A DNA stretch of 64,000 nt from Phaeotremella fagi (GCA_001599715.1 BCHU01000007.1:439586-503585); one strand, 5' to 3'. Positions 11,401 through 23,369 are shown, counted from the first letter of the stretch. The notes: generated from the letters alone by a model not told the origin. Numbers and translations are program-made.

Positions 11401-11620
11401 AGACTGCTGGTGAAAGTCCACGTCGAGGTGTTGAAGCTGCCGAAGAATGATTGGAAGATGTTCGACGGGGTATCCCAGTCATTGGAGCTGTTGCCGATGA
11501 ATTCCAAAATTGTGAATCATCAATCGATGGAGGGGTGACATGTCCATATCCTCTACGAGACGAGGATGGATGTTCCTTTGCAGGTGAGGGTATGGGTGAT
11601 GTAGGTTCAGCGTAAGGCAT
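8437..11620 (-). CDS. protein phosphatase 1 regulatory subunit with CBM21 domain (Gac1/PPP1R3 type)
   Basis: Three exons (11620-10248, 10198-8938, 8886-8437), 1027 residues. Start chosen at MPYAEP, because the frame upstream has no ATG and an acceptor-like TTTACAG lies 14 nt before it. Residues 1-310 are Ser/Pro-rich. At 313-317 is KSVRF, a textbook RVxF docking motif for the PP1 catalytic subunit. Residues about 415-528 form the glycogen/starch-binding CBM21 domain, with WVAVRFTLDHW, a GWDRFSFSI stretch and the signature REWWDSNDGSNYRF. The C-terminal half is disordered. Known family members carry PP1 to glycogen and glycogen synthase, so a role in glycogen storage is expected. Other CBM21 regulators cannot be excluded. 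Confidence 0.85.
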
Positions 11621-11634
11621 GATTTTATATTGAA

Positions 11635-12327
11635 CTGTAAACAAAAGTGGTCAGTGAACTTTCATAAAATCAGATGAGATAATGGATAGGGAACACAACG
11701 GGATATCATGTAGAAAAAAAATGAAATCAAAGGATTACGACCATATCGTGATAAGGATAAATGTGAAAGGAGCCTTATCCCAGAGCTCACAATGGATTAA
11801 TTATCGTAACAGATCATTAAAGGTCGTCAAGTCGTGATAAGAAATGAGAAAGGAAGGTTTTATGAATTACAACTAAACATGGTCATGAATGAAAAGCGAT
11901 CATCGTCAAGATATGAGATATGGGGAGAAAGAAGAAAGTTTGTTTATGTGGAGAAAACCGTGAGAAAAAAATAAGAAAAAGCAACAGAAATCGTAGTCGG
12001 CCGACGTTGACGTCGATGTCATCAACATCAAAATCAATCACGCTAGTAGTGATACGCGTGATAGAATTTGAACATCGTGGTCATCAAAGGGGGAGGAGTG
12101 AGTTTCAACGTGAACACAAACGTGAAAATTATCACTGTTTGTAGTAATCACCATTGAATTGGGAGTTGATCGGATGTTTTAATAAAGTTAAAGATAAGAC
12201 GGCGTGTTTGATGGTGATGATCATGGGGGGGGGGGGGGGGGTAACGATGAAAACAGAATACACAACCCAGGTGGAGTACATCGATCGGGATAGATGAGTG
12301 CTTGAAAGAGAAAGGAATTCAACTCAC
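11635..12327 (-). other. putative 5'-leader intron of the CBM21 gene
   Basis: On the minus strand a GTGAGT donor (12322-12327) and a TTTACAG acceptor (ending 11635) flank 693 nt directly before the CBM21 start codon. This would be far longer than the coding introns. It contains the G17 run. Evidence is splice motifs only. Confidence 0.3.
12225..12241. repeat. G17 homopolymer
   Basis: Seventeen consecutive G on the plus strand (C17 in the transcript of the CBM21 leader). The longest homopolymer noticed in the window; likely length-variable. Confidence 0.9.
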
Positions 12328-12328
12328 T

Positions 12329-15300
12329 GATTCAAGTCAAAGACTTGATCGTTTTTGATGATTGAACAATTTAACGGTAGGTTTGGTTGTCTGTATATTG
12401 TTGATGGTACAACGGTTGTATGATAGTTGATAAAGGGGTTGTTGTGATAACGAGTGATAAAGAGGAACGAATGTGAATGAAGATATCGTTAAGTCGTGAT
12501 GAATGTCGTTGAAATCGTGATGAGACGAGATGGCGTTGAATGAAAATGAAAATTGAATGGATGTGAATTTTTTTGGATAGAAGTTGAGAATGAGTGGTAT
12601 GTGGAAGATAGGAGATGGGGAGGGGGGATGGGAGATATGGAGTGAGAGTGGGAGTGAGAGTGAAGTCAATGGAATAAAGACAGATGAAGAAAAGAATAAG
12701 AAAGAAATCAATAGTTAGTAAAGATATAAACAATATTTGCAGAGAGTAGGAGGTAACAAAAAACACAGTGACGTCGTAGATATTTGTGCGCCCTGCCCTG
12801 ATAACCAAAACCCAAAGGATCCTCTTTTCAACGCACAGACATTTGTAGGGTTAACAGTGTATCAAAGGATACCTCGTGATCCAAGTAATTACGCCAAATT
12901 ACCACCTCCCTTCGCTCAGACTCGTGAGAACATTCTTCGAATCAAAGCAAATCAAACAAACGTCCGTGAGAGCTTTGTTGCCCCGTGGGATGCAGTGCAG
13001 ATCCGTCTCCAAGAGATACTCGAAACAAAGACCAAAGGAAATGTGACTCACGTAATGAACAGAAACTTTATTTTTCCTGTGACGATCTGTAGATTCCAAG
13101 GTTGAACGTTGAATGTTGATGGGTGATGAAATGGAGAAGAAATCCAAAAGTCGCGTTGGGGTTGGTTCAGATCTAATATAAAAGGAAATAACCAGGTATA
13201 GGTCAGCTGTCAGTTCGAAAGACTAACGAGTCCCGATTGAAATTTCGACCAGCTATTTCCTGCCTCCCAAAAGTGTTGGGGAAATAGGGGATCTCCAAGA
13301 GAGTATACGAACGCAAACAAAGTTGTGTTGTGATCAACAATGTAATGTAGATCTCTGGTGAAAGTGGGAGGGAGAGTCAAACAGATTCAATTGACTCACG
13401 TTATGTGAAAAAAGAAATGGATTTCTTGTATCAACGTTCCCCTTTATCCAAATATAACAATCAATCTAAAGGTTTCCGATCCTTTCGTTTCTTCTATCCG
13501 TGTATCTAGAAATCCCAACCAATAACCAAGTTCGTTAATATCGTCAAAATCCTTGTCGTTCTCAGTAATAATAAATTCGATAACAATGACGGAATACAGC
13601 GGAAGAGAGAATCCCCGACGTTGTCACTAGATTATCGTCGACGTCGTTCTTGGTCGAATTGGGCGAAATGTTCCGGTGTAACAATGATTAGATAAGAATA
13701 AACCGTTTCTTCTTTATAATCGAATCATGAACAAGGATGTATTCCAAGGTCGATCTTGAAGAATCATCCAAATCAGTGAGAGAGAGAGAAAAGGAGTTTT
13801 TTTCTTTGGTGAATATTCTGCGACAAAAGAATTGAATTGAATTTGAATTGATTCGTAGGGTGTGTGACGATCTAATCCCTTTTCAGATTCGTTTTTCTTT
13901 TTTTTTTTGGATCGTAACAAAAAAGTGCGGGTTGAGAAATGGTGAAGAGTTGATATACCGTTGACTTTGCTTTTGGGTGGGATCTATAATATCGTATCCA
14001 GCGGTTGATTTAAGTTGAGGAGAGAAATAAAATTCAGGAAAATTCCAATTCAATATAAGTTTGACGTCGATGATGATTAAAATATCCTTCCTGAAGAATA
14101 TATTATTTGGTGTAATCCAATTGTCGTTGTTTTCACTTTCTGATCCCCAAGTGAATCACAAGTCGAAGATAGTAGTTGAAGAGAAAATAAATAATTTAAT
14201 TAGATATGGATCTATGAGAATAAACCTATCGGGGTGACGCGCAAAACGTGTGGGGGGAAGGGGGGATGATTAATCAATCCAAACAATCTTACTTGTATGG
14301 TAGTCAAAAAATGATTACTACGCAAGTATGTATGTGGTTGAAACCGATGTGGGGTCAACTTTGGGGATTTATCTGAGCGTGGGAAAAAAAATAAATCAAA
14401 GTATTGTATTGGTCTTGCACAGTTTGTAGGTTCGAAATATCCTAGATAACGTTTTTCGGGTGGTGTACGGAATCTATTCCAACCTAGGGGTTCGCAGTTT
14501 TTTGTACAAGTATTGGTACTACCTCTATTTAAGAGGCACTGGGTTGTGTTGGTAGTGTGGGAAAAATATTAATTATGAGTAAACAGATAAGAGGGATTAA
14601 CTATATAATTATCGAGAGTGAAATTATTTCTTGTTAACAATTTCATGATACTACTATTAACCTACGATTTGGCGTCTTACTTCAGCCATCGGTGAGACGT
14701 AACTTACGGTTTCCAAGGAATTAAGCACTGTGCACTGACTGACCGAGTAATTTTGCCACAGTCAGTGTCGAATGGACGCGTCAATGGCTTAAGCTTTGAT
14801 TTGGACCCTGAGCAATTCATGTTCGCCCTTAGGACTTTTTGGTTCCTCATAGGTGAGTTAAAATCTGAATGACGTACTACGATGTAGATTTAGGAATCCA
14901 GCTGAGTGAGTGTTCCAATCGAGGAAGAACCAGTGATGGTGTGGTGTGATGGTGCCACTACAAGTACTACAACCACAGTCCCAAGCTATAGTACGAGTAC
15001 AAAGCAAGTACCATAAATCCCATCTCCCAAATATCCAAATAAAACCCCCCACGGAAAAAGAAAAATCGGCAAAAAAAACACGTATCGAAATGAACATTAA
15101 CACTAATTATAAACTCTAATAAAAGAAGATAAAGGTCCGGACCTATCCCATAAAAAACGGTGCGAGAAAGCTTAAGTAAACCTCCAAGTTTGGGCTTGGT
15201 GACCCACTTCTCTAACCCCAGCCCCAGTGTCAGCGGCTCACCTCTTGAAACCCCCGGTGCGAATAACAATATGCATGCTTCTATTTCTCCGTCTGATCAA

Positions 15301-15870
15301 CTGAAAAACGGTTTGACATTTTTAAACTTAACTTTGTGATTTATACGTGACTGATTTTCAACCTTGTGTTTGTCTACTTTTATTTGAGTATTTGGACCTT
15401 CTTTTTGTGAAAGTCCAATTTCTCGAATTTTATGGGTAAAGAGAACTTGTTGAATTCTCCACATCTTCATAACTTGACAGTCTTTCCATCAAACCTCGAA
15501 TTCAGTCAATTGAGGAGCTAGTGAATATCAGAGAAATGAATTTGATCTGTTGGATTGATAAATCCAAAAATTAGTAGCAACAGAGGTCGAAATTGTCCTC
15601 CTCAAATCACGATTCATTCGTCCACCGATAACGCTCCTTCCCTCGATCGAAAAACTGTTCAATTGAATAACCATTCCATCCCGTCCTCAAATATTCCCCA
15701 AGACGTATACCACCACCTCCCTCTATCCAGACGCCCAATCCTCATCCCATGGCGAAAACCAAAAAAAAAAATCGTCATGCGTACAACGTACATCTTACAT
15801 TTTGAATCTATATCATCCCTCTCACCAGCGAAAAACCAATTCATTGCTATTCCCTGTACCTATCCTCAAC
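12329..15870. other. 3.5-kb gene-poor block
   Basis: No spliced or unspliced gene could be supported on either strand. Positions about 12330-12740 are strongly polypyrimidine on the minus strand, as in leaders and promoters of this group, and probably belong to the CBM21 gene. The longest open frame (12737-13105 plus, GTG/ATG-started, 122 codons) has no domain and looks accidental. The stretch near 13790-13910 has GA runs and T10. A pair of hairpins lies at 14672-14767. A long untranslated leader, a noncoding RNA or a diverged accessory gene are all possible. Confidence 0.35.
14672..14767. other. two adjacent hairpins
   Basis: Hairpin 1: arms 14672-14680 and 14692-14700 pair over 9 positions (two G-U type), 11-nt loop. 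Hairpin 2: arms 14733-14741 and 14759-14767 (CACTGACTG / CAGTCAGTG) are a perfect 9-bp inverted repeat with a 17-nt loop. They lie in the middle of the gene-poor block, so a structured RNA or a MITE remnant is possible. No flanking target duplication was seen. Confidence 0.35.
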
Positions 15871-16947
15871 CTAGAAATCACCACCACCCATATCACCACC
15901 ACCGAAATCATCACCTCCACCTCCGTAGTCGTTATTGTTGTCTTGTCCGTTATCGTATCCCTGTTGATAACCTTGGTTGTATTCCATTTGGTTATGCTAA
16001 AGGGAGGTGTTAGTGATTGATGACAACATAATTCAAGCCGAGGATATAATCCTTGGGACAAGGATGGATTTGAACGACTTTTCGTTTGAAAGTCCAAAAG
16101 ATGCTAAAGTACAAGAAAAAAATCCCACTTACGTCTGAAATCATATCACCGATCAACATTCCACCTAACAAACCACCACCTAAACCTAACGCAGCCTATA
16201 GAAATTGAAAGTCAGTATTAAGCCCAACCCCAATCCCCAACATCGACTCACACCACCCATAGGTCCCATCCCACCACCAGTTCTACCAGCCTGCTGTTGT
16301 TGCTGCTGTGGATAATAACCTTGCGGAGGATATTGTTGATATTGCGGATAACCCTGTTGCGGATAACCCTGTTGAGGATACCCTTGAGGAGGATATCCCT
16401 GTTGCGGATAACCTTGTTGTGGATATCCACCATACCCTTGTTGTTGTTGCCCACCGTTATTCTTTCCAGACAATTTGGAGAAAAATCCACCTAAACCTGA
16501 ACGTTGTTGTTGCTGTTGGGGAGGAGGTGATTGAGATTGTTGATAGACAGGTGATGAATTCGATAGAGGTGATTGATTGTAATCACCACGTTCTTTCTCT
16601 GATAGAGAGTTGGTATTGGATTTTGGAGGTGGTGGACCGGAAGGTGCAGCGAATGTAGTTTGTGCAGGTTCGTCATCGGCCGGACTTGAAGGTCTTAGCA
16701 ACATATATATAATTTTGATAAATTTTCGACTCACTGAGTCCATTGAGATTTTGGTCCACCAGGTGCATTTTTGTTAACGTAGAACCAAGTTTTATGTTCT
16801 TCATTGAATCTGATGTAGGGTGAGTGATTAGTAAGTGACATGAACTGTTGTTGCCACCGGTTGAAGATTGAGAATTGAGGTTGAGAATGCTTACTGAGTT
16901 ATCCAACCTGGTGGAAGAGTACGGGAATCTGGATTTGAGGTTACCAT
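15871..16947 (-). CDS. WW-domain protein with PQQGY repeats (Wwm1-like)
   Basis: Five exons (16947-16895, 16809-16735, 16693-16252, 16195-16133, 15996-15871), 252 residues. The WW domain is residues 10-44: LPPGW at 11-15, the aromatic pair WFY at 26-28, and the second conserved Trp at 41; it is split by two introns. It is followed by a Pro/Ser linker, a run of about nine (P)QQGY-type repeats, a GLGLGGGLLGG glycine stretch and a Gly/Asp-rich tail ending in GGGDF. WW domains bind Pro-Pro-x-Tyr ligands. The glycine-zipper-like stretch may bind membranes or self-associate. Similar small WW proteins in yeast (Wwm1) interact with metacaspase; that link here is only by analogy. Confidence 0.8.
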
Positions 16948-17547
16948 TGTGATGTGGAGTGGAGTGTCTGATTATGTATGTGATAGTTGATGTAGTGAAT
17001 GAGAGTAAGAATAAGAATAAGAAAGAAAGAGAAAGAGAAAGGGAAGTTCCTTCCATCGTTCCATCCATCTATCACTCAGCCAGTGCAGCCAGCCAGCTCA
17101 GCAACCGCCGCCAAGCACACAGCGGTCTCGGCGTTCAACGGAGTTCCAGTTGATTCCGTGACTACCACACCGTGCGAGAGTAATCTACCATATTGAAAAC
17201 AACTTCCCTGATTCAGTTGATCGTCATCGATCGAAAAAGTAGTAAAAGTAGTTGAGTTGAACATTTCAGTTATCCATTTATTCATTTCTTGGTTATCTTG
17301 ATACATTCACTTGATGATCTGGTATATACCATAGCAGCTTACTTCAACTGGAGAAATCAACTCACTTACCCTCAAAAACATATCACCCTACCCGTATCAA
17401 CTTGATTTTGATCAACAACAACAGATCTCAGACATACACATCGTCGTTCAAACGCCGGACATTTTCTTCCATTCAACAACATAACACCACTCCAACCACT
17501 TTTTTTCTGAATAATTACGCTGCCTTCCAGTGTGTACTAAAAGAATA
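16948..17547. promoter_or_regulatory. divergent promoter region, WW gene / BWC2
   Basis: Shared upstream region of two divergent genes. The WW side carries a purine-rich run at about 16990-17047 (CT-rich in the WW leader). The open frames here have no domain and I take them as noncoding. Confidence 0.5.
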
Positions 17548-19509
17548 ATGAGTCTAGTCCATCAAAATAGTAACAACAGCAATTCCAATTCTAATGGCGA
17601 TGAGAAAGAATCGGTGACAGGATTCGAGGTAGGTCAAAACAATCTATTAAGCGAGATGATGGTATTTGGCACTATCACTAATTCAGACCCCAGTTTACTA
17701 GACGGAAACGATGGCCTCAATTGATACTTCAAGAGATCGTCGGTGCTGCCCAATTCTGTTTGATCCCTACGTCGTACACTAGAGGTGAAAGTAGTAGTAA
17801 CGCCCCTGGATCAAGTCAGAAGAAATACGGATGGAAGGTGGGTTTCAACCTTTCATATAAAATTCGTTTGGTTGTTGAATGAACTCGAATAGATCCTTTA
17901 TGTCTCCCCTGGAACTGGTGATCTGCTTGGTCAACCATCTGTTAATCTTGAAGGAAGAGAATTCTTCGATCTAGTCTTTGGTAAATGTTTCGGTTTCACT
18001 TTTTTCAAATTACAAACTGATAACCCTGCCAGGACCTGATCACGATCAACTCCATAAACTTCTCAATCGTCTTATATCTCCCTCCCGACCACCGAACGTA
18101 ACCAATCACTCATCAGCCACCAACTCCACCGAATCATCTTCATCTGATTACTCAAACTGGCGAAAAACGACTTCATCATATGATACCCACACTTCATCCT
18201 CCCACACCATCTTCGTCCGACTACTCCACACAGATCAAAACCCATCATCACTAAACAACAACCTCTCCTCGTACTCATCATCAAACAATTCAAGTGGGAG
18301 TGGGAGTAACAGTAATTCCAGTGAGAACAAACTTCGTGGACCTAAAGTCTGGGAATTACGTTTACATTCCAGTGGGATCAATCAGAGTCCTGAAGGTGAG
18401 ATTGATGGTGGTTTCAATCCTGGTAATCAAGGGACCGTGGTTCCAGCTACGAACAGAGGTGATGTCGGGGATGAGGATTTGAAAGGGAAAGCTATTTGGT
18501 TGATGGGCAGGAAAGTCGTTGATTCGGATCATGACGGTAGTGGAAGTTTGAGCGGGAATGGGCATGCACACGGCGGCGGTAACGGGAATGTTAGTGGTAA
18601 CACCAAGTCGTGAGTTATACCTTTTTGGGCACTAGAATGGGGTTTTTATTGAAACTTTTGAAATCAGATTGGAAGCCTTTTTGGAACTCAAATTGGAGAA
18701 TGAAAGGTTGAGAGAGGAATTGAGGGAGTTACAGATGGATAATAGTGATTACGATGTAGATTGTAGGTTTTGCTTTAAGCCTTCTTTCTTTTTCACCTTC
18801 TGATGATCAATAATTGACACATATCTGACAGCTCAACGTGGTTCATATAACGAAACAAATCTACGAAACCCATACGACCTCTCGGGAGATTATTCTGATG
18901 ATTCAGAAAATTCATCTGAAGAATCGAATGAATCAGAAGAATCAGAAGAAGAATCCGAAGAAGATTTCAAACCTTCCACCAGTGGTCATCAAAGAACTGC
19001 CTCTGGATCCGGTACCGGACCAAACACAAACATGAACTTCCATCATCCAACGACAAGTGAGAACAAAGAGATCCAATCAAATTTGTTACCCACCATCAAC
19101 CGAAAATCAAAGAAATCAATCATCAAACTTGAAAAAGATGGACAACTTTCAGAGAAGAAAGTTAAAGACAAGATCAATAAGAAAGAGGTTCGGGAGAGGA
19201 AACGAATGAAGAAGAATTCTATGGAGGAATTCGGTGGTGGGGGTGTGCATGGTGGATTGATTGGACGGGGTGGGATACCGGAAGCGTTTGTTTGTCATCA
19301 GTGTGGGAGGACTGATAGTCCTGAATGGAGGAAGGGTCCTCTGGGACCTAAAACACTTTGTAATGTGGGTTTTGGGGATTACCTTTTTTTTTTGGTTGTT
19401 GATCGTTTTGCTGATATCCAACTCTTAGGCGTGTGGATTACGTTGGGCTAAGAGGAATAGTAATCAACCGACTAGGAAGGATAAGAAGACTGGCGAGAAA
19501 AAGGGTTGA
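17548..19509 (+). CDS. BWC2: blue-light regulator, White Collar-2 homologue (PAS plus GATA zinc finger)
   Basis: Seven exons (17548-17628, 17694-17837, 17893-17980, 18033-18609, 18668-18762, 18832-19364, 19429-19509), 532 residues. Residues about 28-115 form the PAS domain ([19 protein letters not shown], then ILYVSPG). It is followed by a Ser/Asn-rich disordered region, a short charged coiled coil, an acidic [10 protein letters not shown] patch and a basic stretch. The GATA-type finger is residues 483-508 with spacing C-x2-C-x18-C-x2-C, the WC-2 spacing rather than x17, and is split by the last intron. WC-2 proteins pair with the flavin photoreceptor WC-1/Bwc1 and bind GATC/GATA promoter sites to drive light responses, UV tolerance and mating control. 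The partner is not in this window. Confidence 0.85.
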
Positions 19510-19879
19510 TCGTTTGAATTGGATTGGGACTGGTAGATCTGAATAGATTAATACCTGGGTTAAAGGAGATATTCGTGGGTATCGAGATTGGAGAGCTTGT
19601 CAAAAGTCCGAGTTTGATTTGATATCAGATTTGTGTGTATTCATTAGGGGCATGGCATATAGGATCAATCATTCGGGATCTTGATGTATAATAATTTTCA
19701 CTCGATCATGTACGAGTCACACCAACAAGTACGATGTAGCTTATCCCATTCGGTGCTTCACTCGAATTGTTCACCAACACGATAACATCCATTAATTCCA
19801 TTTACTTGATAATATAAACTAGAAAGTCGATACCCAACTCCAAGGAACCATTGACAACCATCACACAAGTTCTTACCCC
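19510..19879. other. convergent 3' region, BWC2 / annexin
   Basis: Tail-to-tail intergenic space of 370 bp; AT-rich. Nothing else seen. Confidence 0.5.
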
Positions 19880-21501
19880 TCAGACCTGATCGATGATAGC
19901 TACTAAAGCTTTCTCGTATTTCCCCGTCGTTTCACCTTCAACTCTACGTCTAAGAGGTTTCCCATAAGTTCTCTGATAAGTATCTTTGATAGCAGCGAAA
20001 CGAGGTCTGTTCCAATGATTCCTAACTATTCTGTAGCATCTAAATCAAATAGTTAGTACGTTTTCTGAATTGGAAAGAGTTTGAACGTACAATCTCTCAT
20101 CTTTGGTTCCCATACCTGACATGGCATGTTCCAACATGTCACTATCACGTTTAACGCCTTGACCGTCAGCTTCGGCTCCTAGCGCTATGAAAGATAATGT
20201 ATCTCTCATGTGACCTGAGAATTCGGCGTGAATCCTGAGTGAGATAAAAAATTAGGTGAGAAGTGGTATGAGAAGGGAACCGAACTTACATCTGTGATAG
20301 GGCGTGACGATGTCTTTGGGGGTAGGCTGCTGCTAATGCGTTCAAGTGGGCTTCGGATCTTGATAGTAGGATTCCACAGATTGCTATTTCATCCTTGATA
20401 GTGTGGTATGTCAGCTTTTGTTTGGGTGATGTAGCTGAAATTTATACTTACCGTTCCGATTTTACCTGCACCTGCTCTATAAAGAGTTTCAACATCTTGT
20501 TGAACGAGTTGATGGTTGACATAAGGGTTTTCATCCCTTGTACCAGCTAATGCCATGTTGAAGAGTCTACCAATCAATCAGTACACACACACTCGCTCAT
20601 AAATCCAAACCCACCTCTCGGTCTTCATACTCAATTCACCTCTCACGACAGCAATCAAATCCTTTCCATAGACACGTTTATAACCTTCCTTCAATAAGAA
20701 AATCTCTTCGTTGGTTCGTCCGATTAGAATTTCCGTTAATAAGTCTTCATGGGTTCCGGCACCTTGACATGCACGATGTAAGAGATAGATGTCACCACCC
20801 AGTGGTCCTAGTGATAATAACACCAATGTGTATTCCAACCTGTAGTTTGGGTTTAGTGGTGTGATGGATTGGTATAGATGGGTGAGGAGAAATCACTTAC
20901 CATCCAGATAATTCTTTTTCTAAGGTCGTTTTCAAACTTTTACCAACCATTTGTTCGTATGTTCTACTGAGTACATCCACTTGGAATGCGTCAAGTGAGG
21001 AGAGTGTATCGATAAGTGTACGTTCATCAGTACCGAATCCCTAAATATCCAAATTAATGAGTTTCCAGTATGAAACAGAACAGAGTGGGTGTTTGAACTC
21101 ACCTTGGTAGCTTTCCTAATACGTTCAGCATCGAATTGTGGATTATACCCATTAAGATTCGAAACAGGTGGAGCAGGAGGTGGTGAAGGTATATTAACAC
21201 CGAGGTATCTCGGACCTGGATTGGAGAATGAATTGAATTGTTGAGCTGGTGGGGGTGGTGCACCCCACTGTTGCTGTTGTTGAGGAGGAGGATAACTCTG
21301 GACTGGTGGTGGTGGTCCACCGTATTGTTGCGGCGGCATACCGTAATTCTGTGGTGGTTGCTGATAATTTTGATTAGGATATTGTTGTGGTGGTGGAGCT
21401 CCCCATTGTTGCTGTTGTTGTTGTGGATATTGTTGATTAGGTGGTGGTGGGGGTGCACCGTATCCTTGTTGTGGATAGTTGTTTCCATATTGATTGTACA
21501 T
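19880..21501 (-). CDS. annexin
   Basis: Seven exons (21501-21103, 21040-20901, 20839-20615, 20566-20452, 20393-20290, 20234-20091, 20039-19880), 428 residues. Residues 1-115 are a Tyr/Pro/Gln-rich disordered head (MYNQYGNNYPQQGYG), like that of annexin A7/A11. The annexin repeats follow. Repeat 1 has the type II calcium loop GFGTDE after the DAERIRKATK helix. Repeat 2 has GAGTHEDLLTEILIGRTNEE. Repeat 3 has GAGKIGTDEIAICGILLSRS. Repeat 4 has GMGTKDERLIVRN and ends in LVAIIDQV. The family binds acidic phospholipids in a calcium-dependent way; roles in membrane traffic or repair are likely. Low-complexity heads of this kind can phase-separate. Confidence 0.92.
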
Positions 21502-22093
21502 TGTAGATGTGGGTGTAGATGTAAATGATAGAAATAGCGGCGAAGATCTATCCCTCTGACTAGTATTTATTCTTTAGTGATTCACATGTCACTGTCACAG
21601 CCTCGCCAAGAGTTCAGATTTGGATTACATCATACCCTTTTGCTAGTTGACTTTCAGGCCGAGTGAGCAGAGCAGAGCACAGCCTAACTCCTACTCCTGC
21701 TCCTGCTCCTGCTCCTGCTCCGTCACCGTCACCGTCACTCATTCACTCCGTTAGTCCGTCTCACTCAAGCACAGCCCCGACATGCATAAGTAATGGCTAG
21801 ATTGATGACGTAAGCAGTATTTTAATCACGTGACCTTTCTCATGCGGTGCCTAGTTTCAATCGTTCAACCAGCTACTCCTGTCTCTTGCTTGAAGATTAC
21901 AAGTTTAAGAATTATAAGGTAGATTCTTGTAGCCATCCTCAGCTCCATTCCTCTTCACCAGCTTCCATAGTAGTCAATTTTACATCCAGGAAACGACATC
22001 ACCATCATAATTCAATCACAAAGGTAGAATCTCCAACCCGAAAGAAAAAAGTAACCGACATTGTGAACTATCAACCAATCATTTAGGGCTACA
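21502..22093. promoter_or_regulatory. divergent promoter, annexin / SGF11
   Basis: Contains a hexamer tandem (CTCCTG units, about 21688-21722) running into short CGTCAC units to about 21738, a CRE/ATF-like TGACGTAA at 21806-21813 and an E-box CACGTG at 21827-21832. The last two are classic bZIP and bHLH sites; whether they are used is unknown. Leader sequence of SGF11 is likely in 21850-22093. Confidence 0.5.
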
Positions 22094-23369
22094 ATGTCGA
22101 CAGATCCAGAAATCAAGAACTTAGTAAGTACCATCTCATCACCAAATCAAACCCCATTTCCACTCTAACCTCCAACATCAGGCAGAAAAGATCTTCCAAG
22201 ACCTAATAACAGATCTAATCTTGACAACCTCCATCAAAGCGCATCGCGAAATCAAGAAAAATCAAGTCACTTGTGGGATATGTAACACCAAATGTCGGGT
22301 CAACCATTTCGTTCAACCCGCCCAAAATGTTTCTAAAGATTCTAATTCTGTAGCCTCATCTTCTTCTCGGGGTGGGACACCTGCACCTGCTCCTGGTGGT
22401 GGTGTGGGTGTTGGATATACTGTTGGACCTGAGAAGGGGACTGGGGGGAGTACGGGGATAGGATCGGGGAGTGGGAGGAACGATAGTTCTGGTAATGTGT
22501 TTTTCGATTGTTTGAGTTGCGGAAGACCTGTAGGTTATCCATATTATAATTAGGTGTTTCAACCGATTAACGATTTATATTCTCTCTTAGGTGGTCTCAA
22601 CAAAATACGCAGTGCATTTATCAAGTTGTTTGAACCTTTCAGGTTCGACTCGTAGAGGTGCTTCAAGAATGGCAGCTGCCAAAGCTAGATTCGGGAATAA
22701 CGATCGATCAAGTCCATCACCTTATGTTAACAGTGAGAACGGCGATTCCGACGCGGACAGTGTAACAGGTAGTAAGAGTAATAAAAGTTGGTCATCCCCT
22801 AAAGAAATACAATTCAACTTGATCCTCACTGATATCGTCAAATCAGAAATCAAACTTAATGGAACCCCGACCATCGGTAAAAGAGGGTTATCACCTTCGA
22901 AACCACCTCTCAAAAAATCAAAAACCTCCGGTACAGGTGAGTATAAAACCCCAACCCATCAATCCTAAGTCTAACCAAAAAACCACGATAGCCACACCCT
23001 CCCAACGACCTCCACATCCACCCTCCCGTCTAGGTAGACCACCAGCAACGGCCAATTCCACCCCATCCCCTAAATCCCTCTCGTTCCAACTTCCTTTATC
23101 CCAACAAACTGAATTATCTTCACCCATCTCTTCACCCGCTCGCTCGATTCAATCTTTACCTGTTTCGGTGGGTTCTGCTTCTGCTGGTACGGGTACGACT
23201 GGAAGAAAAACTTTACCTGGTCAGAGCCAAAACGTCGGTTTTGGTTTTAATAGTATGTTTTCCTCCGTCAATTTTGGATTTTTTGGGGGGTTGCCGCTGA
23301 TGATGCTGTTTGTTAGATCCGATCGTGATGGACGATGGGTCTTCGGATGAGGGTGCTGATGATTACTAG
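22094..23369 (+). CDS. SGF11: SAGA complex deubiquitinase-module subunit Sgf11
   Basis: Five exons (22094-22123, 22182-22529, 22591-22936, 22992-23252, 23317-23369), 345 residues. The N-terminal helix (residues about 10-40, AEKIFQDLITDLIL...) matches the helix that lies on Ubp8/Sus1 in the module. The Sgf11 zinc finger is C120-x2-C123, H135, C139 (DCLSCGRPVVSTKYAVHL) followed by RRGASRMAAAKAR, the arginine helix that contacts the nucleosome acidic patch. Unlike yeast Sgf11 (99 residues) this protein has a Gly/Ser loop before the finger, an extra Cys cluster (CGICNTKC, about residues 48-55), and a long Ser/Pro tail ending in acidic DDGSSDEGADDY. It activates removal of ubiquitin from H2B. Confidence 0.85.

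Noticed and set aside
12737..13105. 122-codon plus-strand open frame
   Set aside because: No domain, composition like its noncoding surroundings, no splice or homology support, and it lies in the likely promoter/leader of a minus-strand gene.
14858..15269. Minus-strand hydrophobic open frames that might be membrane proteins
   Set aside because: Phe/Leu-rich translation arises from A/T- and CT-rich DNA; no splice model joins them and no family resemblance.
21502..22090. Open frame 21847-22086 as a small gene
   Set aside because: It lies in the SGF11 leader, has no domain and ends just before the SGF11 start.
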